Shown piece after piece: positions 15,950-23,612 of a DNA stretch of 30,498 bases. A program made the translations under genes and the position numbers. The DNA comes from CAMXAS01 sp964442435. GTDB lineage: Bacteria > Bacteroidota > Bacteroidia > Bacteroidales > P3. Position 1 is the first letter of the stretch; the number at the start of each line of letters is the position of its first letter. Below the pieces are notes generated by a model. It did not search any database. It was not told the DNA's origin and was given only the letters and a program-made list of their open reading frames with translations. The stretch is from NCBI GenBank assembly GCA_964442435.1, contig CAYTZG010000019.1, positions 1 through 30,498 on the forward strand, in the 5' to 3' direction.

Positions 15950-16109
15950 TTGATACGTTTTCGATGTGTGGTGGGTGAGAAAATTCTATTTGATAAGATG
16001 CTTATTTAGTGTATTGTAATGTTGTTGTGTTAGTCTTTGTCGTATACGTATTTCCGTTCTGTTGAGGTTTAGAAGTAGGCGGAGATGGCGGGGCGATGGA
16101 TGCTGTCTC

Positions 16110-16117
16110 TAAATTTG
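16110..16117 (+). promoter_or_regulatory. Weak candidate -7 box of the 1663-aa surface protein gene
   Basis: TAAATTTG matches TAnnTTTG and lies 48 nt before the ATG at 16166. No TTG is seen at the expected distance upstream, so this is a tentative assignment. Confidence 0.3.
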
Positions 16118-16165
16118 AAACAACAAAAGGACGGAAAGCCCGTCTTAAACTAAAAGTCTTAAGTT

Positions 16166-19100
16166 ATGGAACACATTTTCAGATTTTTCAGGATGACGCT
16201 CCGGTTTTTGGCCGGTTGGTGTCTGATGGGGGCGGTTTCGGCGCAAGAGGCTGTGAATTTGCCTTTTAGTTCGGATTTTTCAACAAGTACCGGTTGGACT
16301 TTGTTGAATGAAGCGGGTAAGAATGGCTGGGTGATTGGCGAGGATGCCAATACGAAGAATACGGAAGGCGCCTGTCTGTTTATCAGCCCGAACGGGACGG
16401 ATTTCGGTTATGGTTCGCCCACAACGATACAAGGCGTTACTTCAGTGGCCTATGCTTATTTCAAGGTCAATATTCCTGCCAATCAATCCGTGGTTCTGAC
16501 TTTCCGTTATTTTGTCAGCGGTGATGCTGATGAAAGGTGGACTGGGTATGTTGAAGCCGGTTTATATGTAGGCTGTTTTGCCACGGCACCGACAGCGGGA
16601 ACGGATGCAATGGTTGCGGCCACTGATTATATGGATAAATATGTGGAGACGACCAATTGGTATGCTAATCCTGCTTTGTGGAAAGAGGCGGCCATTTCGA
16701 TAGACGGTGCGCAACATTCCGGTGAGCAATACATCGTTTTTGCGTGGTATAATCATGAAGATGCCAACAAATATGGCACTTTCGCCGCCATCGACGATGT
16801 GGAATTGAAAGTGGACGATTGTCCGGCTCCCTCGGCTTTGACTGTGGGCGACGTTACGGCGCACAGCATCGCTTACGCTTGGACCCCGGCCGATGGTGTG
16901 GGCTCGGGCGATTTGGCCGATTATACGTATCAGATACAGCAAAAAGCCGCTGCGGGCGAGTGGACGGACGTGACGCCCGCGCCGGCGGTGGACGCCAGCA
17001 GTTATACGCTGTCCGATCTAACGGAAAATACGGCCTATGGGTTTCGCATTCGCGGCTACCGTTCCGAAACGTCGTACAGCCGTTGGATAACGGCCACCGT
17101 TACAACCACGCCTTTTGCCTGTCCGGCGCCCACCAATTTGGCGGTGGCGGCAAACGCGGAGGGGGATTATGTCTTTACGTGGCAGGCCAACGGTTTGACC
17201 AAATACATTCTCGAATATCGGGCGGCGGATGCGGCCGACTGGACGGCGACGGCCGAATTGACGGACGCCACCTATACGTTGCCGGCCGGCGGTCTGGCGG
17301 CCTCCACCAACTATGAGGCCCGTGTGCGCGGGGTCTGCGCGGCCGGGGACGCGCCCAATTATACGACGGCCATCCAGTTTAAAACGCCATGCGGGGTTAT
17401 GGATTTGCCCTATACAGAGAATTTTGAGACATGGGAATCCGACAACTCATTGTCTTGTTGGACGTTGTTGGATAAGGATGGCAATGCCCGCTCATGGAAT
17501 GTCAAAAATACGTTTTCCTCTTATGACGATCGTACCGGCGCATGTGTCAAATTCAATTATAACTCCAAAATTGAGGATAGGTTGATTACGCCGGCATTGC
17601 ACCTAACGGCTGTCAGCGAGTTGCGTTTTTTGGCCAAAGGTCCAAGTTATGGTTCGGCTTCGTATATTGTATGGATATCGGAAACCGACACCAAACCGGA
17701 AAGTTTCACAGCCCTGTGTCCTGCCGTTACACCGGCTAATGCGTGGGCGGAACAGAAGATATTGTTGGATGAAACTTATATCGGTAAAACGGTATATATT
17801 GCCATCGAGGCGCAATCCACCTCCGACTTGTATATCGATGACCTTTCCGTCAAACCCTATCCGGCGCCATCTGTTAAGGTGGCCGCGACCACCACTTCGG
17901 CTACGTTGACGTTGAGCCCCGTGGCTCCGTCCTATACCGTGCGTTACCGACCGAGTGGCGCGGAGGCTTGGACCACCTTGGAGAATCAGACTTCGCCCCT
18001 GACCTTGAGCGGCCTCACCGCCGGTACCTCCTACGAAGTGCAGGCTCAGGCGCATTACGCCGGCGACCATACCTCCGAATGGTCCGATGTCCTTTCGTTC
18101 GGTACCTGTGTGGAATTGCCCTACGTGCAGGATTTTTCGACGGTGGAAGCCGGGCAGATACCGTCCGGTTGGAATCAAGATGATAAGTCTAATTTCGAGT
18201 GGCAAGTAATTGAAAAAGATGGGCAAAAGCATCTGACATTCCCCGTAAGTATTGCGAGTGGTTATGTTTATTCGGGATACAGCAAGGCTGTTTTGCCGAC
18301 ATTTTCACTGGTGGACATCGATATGGAACGTTTGGAACTGGTATTTACGTATAGTCAAAAAGCTTATTCTTCGTGTTTGGATGTGCTGATTAGTACGGAC
18401 GGCGGTCAGACTTGGGATGCCTTGACGGGTTATGGCAAACCTTTGGGAGCGTTATCATATGCGTCTAGTGCCGCCAGCGTGGTCAAGGATACCAAAACCT
18501 TGGCCTTGAAAGAATTGGTGGGAGAGGCCACCTCTTTGATGGTACGTTTTGAGGCGAATTATAGCAGTAGCAGTGAAATCAATCTCTACGAGGTCTATGT
18601 TCAGGAACATCCGCGTTGTCTGCCGCCGGCGGATTTGCGGGTGGTGGCGGAAACCCAAACGCCCACCTCGGCCGAAGTGGCCTGGACGGCGCCGGCCGAA
18701 ATGACGCCGACGGCCTACCGCTTCGCTTACGCCCAAACCGAAGCCGATTTGGAAACGGCTACGGAAGAGTCTCTGTCGGCCACCGCGCTTTCAAAGACCT
18801 TGGAAAACCTGCAACCCAACCATACGCTTTACTGCGTCCGCATGATTTCCGTTTGCGGTGAGGCGGAAGACGGAACGCCGGTTGAGAGCGAGCCCGCCAC
18901 GTTGGCGTTCCATACGCTGTATACGTGCCCGAAGGTAGACGGTTTGCATCTGACGAAACTGACGGATGTTTCGGCGGAATTGGCGTTTACGTATGCAAAG
19001 GACGTCAACTATGAAGCGGAATACAAGACGGTGGCGGCCGCCGAATGGACACCGCTGGAAGCTTCGTTCAGCACCACCTCGTTCGTGTTGTCGGGCTTGC

Positions 19101-21157
19101 AGGCCAATACACGCTATATGTTGCGGTTGCGGGCCATCTGCGCCGACGACGACCAAAGCCTTTGGGATACGTTGGCGTTCAAGACCCCTTGCGCGTTGCA
19201 GGCCTTGCCGTTGCACGAAGGCTTTGAGCAGCCTTTTACGGAATGGGCGCCGGCTTGTTGGCAGTATGAACGCTTGAGCGGGCCTTCTTCGCTGTTGCAA
19301 TTGGAACGGACGGATGTTTACAAGCAAAAAGGCGAAGCGTCCTTGCGTCATCCGGGCAATACCGGCGGTACGGCCATCATGGTGTCGCCTTATTTGGATT
19401 TCGAGGCCGACCAATCTTACAAACTGTCATTCTATCTGCGTCGCGAGGGTTACGAGAGCGGCAAGGTAGACGGTCTGGGCCTTTGGTTCAATACGGCGCC
19501 CACCCTGGAGGGCGGTCGGGAAATCGCTTTCCTGGTCAACCACGAAGACGATGAGACTTATCCGTCCGAGGAAGCGTTCGGAACGGTAGGCGAGAGATGG
19601 CGGCTGTTCACGTTCAACGACCTGACGGATTTGGAAGCCGGCTATCTGCTGTTTTACGTAAAGGGCGACGAGAACCAAAGCAACCCGTTTTATGTGGATG
19701 AAATCAACGTCAGCAAGATTTATCCAACGAACCTCGCGTTGCAGTCCGTCACCCCGATACCGGCCCGCGCCAATATGGGAAAAGAAACGGTTTCGGTGGT
19801 CTTGAACAATACGGGCGAGCAGGATTATATAGGCGAAGTTAACGTGACGTATCAGGTCAATGCGTTGCCCGCCGTCAGCGAAACCGTCATCTTTACGGAA
19901 GAACAGCCGCTGGCGCCCGAAACGCCGTATACGTATACGTTTGCCACCAAGGCGGATTTGAGCGCGAAAGGCACGTATACGATTACGGCCACGATAGAGG
20001 TAGAGGACGACCCGATTGCGGAAGACAATACTGCTACGACGACCACGGAATCCTATGAAGCCTTGACTGTGCCGTTCGAAACGGATTTCTCGGCCGAGTC
20101 GGCCGGGGCGGCTTATCTCCATACCGTGAACGCCGATGGGGACGACTATGAATGGATTCTGCCGCCTGCCCAGCCGCAAGCCATGATTTACGGCCGTAAC
20201 AGCGGCGCGTTGGATGACTATCTCTATACGCCCGGTTTGAAGTTGGCGGTGGGCGCCTACGATGTCGAACTCACGTATGCCGCCCGTCAGGAATCCTATA
20301 AGGAACGGTTGTCGGTGGATGCTTATACGAACTTTACCGCCAAGGCATCCGCCCTGCCGATTATGTGGGATACGACTTCCGCCACGGAACGGAAAACCTG
20401 CCGCGGACGTCTGGAAATAGCGGAAGAAGGTGTTTATATGATCGGTATTCATGCCGAAAGCGCGGAAAGCCGCGGTATCAACGTGTATGGCCTTTCGGTC
20501 AAGGCGGTGTCGCAGCCTAAGCCGTTGGTGGAAGTGGCCTTGTCCGCTACCATTTGCGAGGGCGAAAGTTATCGTTTCGGCAAACGCGACTTGACCGAAG
20601 CCGGTCTTTATTTCGATACGGTACGGGCGGCGGAAGCCGATACGGCCCGTGCATTGACGCTTACCGTGTTGAGCAAGCCGGAACCGCCGGTCGTTCGGCG
20701 AGAGGATGCCGACAATACGGTGGTGCTCGTGGCCGAAACGCCCGAAAACAAGGTGCAGTGGTATGATGCCTCCGGCATGATTTACGGCGCGGAGGAAAAA
20801 CGGTTTACGGTAACGTCCGACGGCGTTTATCAAGCAACGGCGATAGGCGTTTGCGGCGAGTCGGAACGTTCCGCCGCGATAACCGTACAACTGACGGCCA
20901 ACGAGCGGATGACGGCCCTTGCGGCACCGCAGGTTTATCCTAATCCGGCGCGCACGGATGTCGTGATTCGTTTCGGTGAAGGGCAGTTGCGTGATGTCCG
21001 TATCATTTCGGTGGCCGGTCGGGAAGTTTGGCGGGCCACGGATTTGCATACGTCAGAAACCGTCGTTTCGGTACGCGGATTGGAAATGGGAATGTATATC
21101 TTGATGATGGAAACTGACAAGGGTATGTTCTCCGGCAAATTGCAAGTAGTGCGGTAA
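16166..21157 (+). CDS. Giant multidomain T9SS-secreted surface protein (cleaved-adhesin and FN3 modules)
   Basis: The product is 1663 aa. A signal peptide (1-27, ends VSAQ) is followed by alternating jelly-roll 'choice-of-anchor J/cleaved adhesin' modules and FN3 modules. Jelly rolls lie near 28-215, 409-565 (LPYTENFETWESDN), 648-812 (LPYVQDFSTVEAG), 1009-1185 (LPLHEGFEQPFTEW) and 1300-1450 (VPFETDFSAES). FN3 units lie near 219-315, 319-408, 566-647, 815-918 and 921-1008. A CARDB-like domain (1186-1299) and an Ig-like stretch (1455-1580) follow. Residues 1586-1663 are a T9SS type A sorting domain (VYPNPARTDVVIRFGE...GLEMGMYILMMETDKGMFSGKLQVVR). Related modules occur in Porphyromonas gingivalis gingipains and HagA, where they bind host or matrix molecules. 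No protease domain is present, so an adhesive or structural role is inferred. It is monocistronic, with a strong terminator after it. Several jelly-roll segments are visibly AT-richer than the FN3 segments. Confidence 0.9.
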   Translation: MEHIFRFFRMTLRFLAGWCLMGAVSAQEAVNLPFSSDFSTSTGWTLLNEAGKNGWVIGEDANTKNTEGACLFISPNGTDFGYGSPTTIQGVTSVAYAYFKVNIPANQSVVLTFRYFVSGDADERWTGYVEAGLYVGCFATAPTAGTDAMVAATDYMDKYVETTNWYANPALWKEAAISIDGAQHSGEQYIVFAWYNHEDANKYGTFAAIDDVELKVDDCPAPSALTVGDVTAHSIAYAWTPADGVGSGDLADYTYQIQQKAAAGEWTDVTPAPAVDASSYTLSDLTENTAYGFRIRGYRSETSYSRWITATVTTTPFACPAPTNLAVAANAEGDYVFTWQANGLTKYILEYRAADAADWTATAELTDATYTLPAGGLAASTNYEARVRGVCAAGDAPNYTTAIQFKTPCGVMDLPYTENFETWESDNSLSCWTLLDKDGNARSWNVKNTFSSYDDRTGACVKFNYNSKIEDRLITPALHLTAVSELRFLAKGPSYGSASYIVWISETDTKPESFTALCPAVTPANAWAEQKILLDETYIGKTVYIAIEAQSTSDLYIDDLSVKPYPAPSVKVAATTTSATLTLSPVAPSYTVRYRPSGAEAWTTLENQTSPLTLSGLTAGTSYEVQAQAHYAGDHTSEWSDVLSFGTCVELPYVQDFSTVEAGQIPSGWNQDDKSNFEWQVIEKDGQKHLTFPVSIASGYVYSGYSKAVLPTFSLVDIDMERLELVFTYSQKAYSSCLDVLISTDGGQTWDALTGYGKPLGALSYASSAASVVKDTKTLALKELVGEATSLMVRFEANYSSSSEINLYEVYVQEHPRCLPPADLRVVAETQTPTSAEVAWTAPAEMTPTAYRFAYAQTEADLETATEESLSATALSKTLENLQPNHTLYCVRMISVCGEAEDGTPVESEPATLAFHTLYTCPKVDGLHLTKLTDVSAELAFTYAKDVNYEAEYKTVAAAEWTPLEASFSTTSFVLSGLQANTRYMLRLRAICADDDQSLWDTLAFKTPCALQALPLHEGFEQPFTEWAPACWQYERLSGPSSLLQLERTDVYKQKGEASLRHPGNTGGTAIMVSPYLDFEADQSYKLSFYLRREGYESGKVDGLGLWFNTAPTLEGGREIAFLVNHEDDETYPSEEAFGTVGERWRLFTFNDLTDLEAGYLLFYVKGDENQSNPFYVDEINVSKIYPTNLALQSVTPIPARANMGKETVSVVLNNTGEQDYIGEVNVTYQVNALPAVSETVIFTEEQPLAPETPYTYTFATKADLSAKGTYTITATIEVEDDPIAEDNTATTTTESYEALTVPFETDFSAESAGAAYLHTVNADGDDYEWILPPAQPQAMIYGRNSGALDDYLYTPGLKLAVGAYDVELTYAARQESYKERLSVDAYTNFTAKASALPIMWDTTSATERKTCRGRLEIAEEGVYMIGIHAESAESRGINVYGLSVKAVSQPKPLVEVALSATICEGESYRFGKRDLTEAGLYFDTVRAAEADTARALTLTVLSKPEPPVVRREDADNTVVLVAETPENKVQWYDASGMIYGAEEKRFTVTSDGVYQATAIGVCGESERSAAITVQLTANERMTALAAPQVYPNPARTDVVIRFGEGQLRDVRIISVAGREVWRATDLHTSETVVSVRGLEMGMYILMMETDKGMFSGKLQVVR

Positions 21158-21180
21158 CCGATTGCCGTATTGGTTTTGAA

Positions 21181-21212
21181 GGGTCCGGCCTTGGTGCCGG
21201 GCCCTTTTTTTT
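21181..21212 (+). terminator. Intrinsic terminator after the 1663-aa gene
   Basis: A 9-bp stem (21181-21189 with 21195-21203, one G-U) with a 5-nt loop is followed by nine T residues (21204-21212). The T-run reaches the stop codon of the convergent apbE gene. Confidence 0.88.
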
Positions 21213-22353
21213 ATTCGATGCCGTCGGCCCAAAAGCCGAAGCCGTCGGACGGGGTTTCGTTTCCCCCGCCGTTAGACTGCGCGTAAATCAGAAAGACTTT
21301 GTAGCGGCCGGGGTGGGCGGCCAAATAACGGCGCGTACCCTCCAAGCCCATGACCATAAAGGCCGTGGCCATGGCGTCGGCTTCCCAGGCGTCGGCGCAA
21401 ATCACGGTGGCGCTCAAGAGCGAGTCGCGCACGGGTTCGCCGGTCTTGGGGCTGATTGTATGCGAGAAGCGGCGCCCGTTTTCCTCAAAGTATTTGCGGT
21501 AGTTGCCCGACGTGACGATGGCCGCGTCGGTCAGCGGAACGGTATGATAAATCCGGCGGTCATCGGTGGCGTGGTCGGCCGGCCGCTCGATGGCGATTTG
21601 CCAAGGCGCGCCGTCGTTCTTACGGCCTTTGAGCCGCATTTCGCCGCCTATATCCACCAAGTAACGGTGCAGGCCGCGGCCCTCCAAAAAGCCGGCCACG
21701 AGGTCGGCGCAGTAGCCCTGCGCTATGGCGTTGAAGTCCAGTTGCAGGTCGGGATGCCGCTTTACGAGCCGGTCGCCTTGGATGGCCGCTTTTTCATAGC
21801 CCACGCGCGCCAACAGGCTGTCGCGCCGGCCGGCCGACATACGGTGCCCCGGCACCGTATCCTTGGCAAAGCCGTAGGCTTTTACCAAGGGCGCCACCGT
21901 GATGTCGAACGCGCCGTCCGTCCAGCGGGAAACGGTCATCGACTTTTCGAACAGGTCGATGAACATCGCGTCGAGTTCGGGGTTCTCGTTCCGGTTCACG
22001 CGGCAGAGCAACGAGCGGTCTTCCCAAAGCGAGAACCGTAGGTCAAACGCGCGCAGCAGCGAGTCGAGGCTGTGGCGCAGGGCCGTTTCAAACCGGTCGC
22101 CCGTTGTGGCGTTGCTGTCCGCCCTCCGGTCGTCATAATACGAAACGCGGTAGAAAGAGCCTTGCGCCAGCCCCTCTATCGTATGCAAGACGGCTTCCGG
22201 CTCGTGCGTCCGCAACGCGCGCCACGGGTTGGGCTTGTTGGGCAGTAGCACATACACGAGCACCGCCACGACGACGCAAATCAATAAGTATATACCTGTG
22301 TTGCTTTTGCGCTCGGGCGCAGCCTCGGCTGTCTTGTCTTCCAAATTATCCAT
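21211..22353 (-). CDS. apbE: FAD:protein FMN transferase (ApbE family)
   Basis: The product is 380 aa. ApbE enzymes attach FMN from FAD covalently to Thr/Ser residues of membrane flavoproteins such as NqrB/C and RnfD/G. Diagnostic segments are LDFNAIAQGYCADLVAGFLEGRGLHRYLVDIGGEMRLKG, where the usual 'D.GAIAKGYA.D' appears as DFNAIAQGYCAD, then VTSGNYRKYFEENGRRFSHTISPKTGEPV and the metal-site region SATVICADAWEADAMATAFMVMG. Instead of a lipobox there is one N-terminal transmembrane helix (about 19-39, YLLICVVVAVLVYVLLP), so the enzyme is probably tethered on the outer face of the inner membrane. It begins 15 bp after queD in a leftward operon with mntP. No flavoprotein substrate gene is nearby. 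Confidence 0.93.
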   Translation of the reverse strand: MDNLEDKTAEAAPERKSNTGIYLLICVVVAVLVYVLLPNKPNPWRALRTHEPEAVLHTIEGLAQGSFYRVSYYDDRRADSNATTGDRFETALRHSLDSLLRAFDLRFSLWEDRSLLCRVNRNENPELDAMFIDLFEKSMTVSRWTDGAFDITVAPLVKAYGFAKDTVPGHRMSAGRRDSLLARVGYEKAAIQGDRLVKRHPDLQLDFNAIAQGYCADLVAGFLEGRGLHRYLVDIGGEMRLKGRKNDGAPWQIAIERPADHATDDRRIYHTVPLTDAAIVTSGNYRKYFEENGRRFSHTISPKTGEPVRDSLLSATVICADAWEADAMATAFMVMGLEGTRRYLAAHPGRYKVFLIYAQSNGGGNETPSDGFGFWADGIE

Positions 22354-22368
22354 ATCGCTATTGTCCGT

Positions 22369-22878
22369 CTATATATTTTCCCATTCGGCGAACGAGGTGG
22401 CCGTTTCATACAGCCGCAGTCTTTGCAGCCGCAGTCCGCGCGCCGTCCAGCCGGGCCGCAGCGCGATGGCGTCGGCAATCGTCTGCGCGAACCACAGCAA
22501 CAGGTTCTCGCTCGTGGGCGTAAACGGCGTCAGTACCAGTTTCGTGTTGACTTTGCGCAGCGCGTCGATGAGCGTGGCGTCCATGCGTTCGTCCAGCACC
22601 AGCGCGTGATCCACCTGCGCGATAATCGTTTCCTCCACCATCTTTTTCAGCTGGGAGAAGTCCATGACCATGCCTTCCGTTTCGGCGGCCGTGGCGGCGC
22701 GTTCTTCCTGCCGCGCGGGGATTTCCGCCGCGCCCGTGCCCAACGTTACCTCCAAACGGTAGGAGTGGCCGTGCAGGTGGGCGCAGGGGCCGTTGTAATC
22801 CGGCAGCGCGTGCGCCATCTCAAAGCGGAATATTTTGGTAACCGACAGGCGGCCGCCCAAAGAAAAGTTTGCGTTCAT
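22369..22878 (-). CDS. queD: 6-carboxytetrahydropterin synthase (QueD/PTPS family)
   Basis: The product is 169 aa. It converts 7,8-dihydroneopterin triphosphate to 6-carboxy-5,6,7,8-tetrahydropterin, the second step of queuosine/7-deazaguanine synthesis. Zinc ligands His23 (FEMAHAL) and His36/His38 in the family motif C-x3-HGH (Cys32-Ala-His-Leu-His36-Gly-His38) are intact, as are VDHALVLDERM and the substrate-binding PTSENLLLWFA. An Ala/Glu-rich insertion (about 50-68) lengthens it relative to the usual 120-140 aa. It sits 17 bp after mntP and 15 bp before apbE. No other queuosine gene is in the window. Confidence 0.92.
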   Translation of the reverse strand: MNANFSLGGRLSVTKIFRFEMAHALPDYNGPCAHLHGHSYRLEVTLGTGAAEIPARQEERAATAAETEGMVMDFSQLKKMVEETIIAQVDHALVLDERMDATLIDALRKVNTKLVLTPFTPTSENLLLWFAQTIADAIALRPGWTARGLRLQRLRLYETATSFAEWENI

Positions 22879-22895
22879 AATGTAAAGTCAACCGT

Positions 22896-23510
22896 TTATA
22901 AAGAAAATCCGTATTCGTGTTCCAGCAGGATGCGCAGGCCGATGCCCAGCAGTATCAGGCCGCCTATCACGTTGACGGCGCGTACCGAAATCCGTTTGAC
23001 CCGCATCCCGAGCCAGCAGCCGCCCGCCACGAACACCAGCAGCGCGAACGGCATACACAGGCAGGTAAGCGCCAGCGAAGTCCGGGCCAGGCTGAGGCTG
23101 ATGCCCACGGCAAACGCGTCTATGCTCGTGGCCAGCCCCAACAGCAGGAGCGACGACCAGGCGTATAGCGCGTGAACCTCCGTTTTGCGCGGCTTGTTGT
23201 CAAAGGCTTCCAAAATCATTTTGAGGCCGATGGCCGCCAACAGCCCGAACGCAATCCAGTGGTCGAACACGTCGATATAGTGCAACACGCCGTAGCCGAG
23301 CACATAGCCCAGGCTGAGCATCAGCAGGTGGTAGAGGCTGAACACAACCCACACCCGCAGGATTTCCGTGCCGATGGGGCGGAACGGGTCGCGCTCGCCC
23401 GCGCGGAGCTGTTGGCGGTAGGCCGAGCGTTGCGCGCCGTAAATCAGGCAAATCGTAAAGCAGTCCAGCGAGAGGGCCGCACACAGCAAGATGATTTCAA
23501 AAAAGTTCAT
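22896..23510 (-). CDS. mntP: MntP-family manganese efflux pump
   Basis: The product is 204 aa from the ATG at 23510; an in-frame TTG two codons earlier is less likely. It has six hydrophobic segments in two homologous halves, as in MntP. The second half carries the signature TSIDAFAVGISLSL. The first-half equivalent is LSLDCFTICLIYG, keeping the aspartate but departing from the usual DAFAVS. It exports Mn2+ across the inner membrane if it follows the family. It is first in the mntP-queD-apbE operon, 34 bp after the mutA terminator on the same strand. No promoter of consensus form and no Mn riboswitch (yybP-ykoY) is visible in that short gap, so expression may depend on read-through or a non-consensus promoter. 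Confidence 0.88.
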   Translation of the reverse strand: MNFFEIILLCAALSLDCFTICLIYGAQRSAYRQQLRAGERDPFRPIGTEILRVWVVFSLYHLLMLSLGYVLGYGVLHYIDVFDHWIAFGLLAAIGLKMILEAFDNKPRKTEVHALYAWSSLLLLGLATSIDAFAVGISLSLARTSLALTCLCMPFALLVFVAGGCWLGMRVKRISVRAVNVIGGLILLGIGLRILLEHEYGFSL

Positions 23511-23537
23511 GCCCAAGGTCTGTCGTTTGGCGGTTAG

Positions 23538-23569
23538 TTAAAAAAAGGCAGCCCGCGTGGGCTGCCTTT
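23538..23569 (-). terminator. Intrinsic terminator of mutA
   Basis: A perfect 11-bp stem (23559-23569 with 23544-23554) with a 4-nt loop is followed on the minus strand by a run of Ts (complement of 23540-23546). It lies 44 bp after the mutA stop and separates mutA from the mntP operon. Confidence 0.88.
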
Positions 23570-23612
23570 CCGTGCGTTCCCGGCCGCATGAGGGCGGCGC
23601 GGCGAACCGCTT

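Noticed and set aside
23511..23540. Manganese (yybP-ykoY) riboswitch ahead of mntP
   Set aside because: The space between the mutA terminator and mntP is only about 34 bp, too short for the aptamer.
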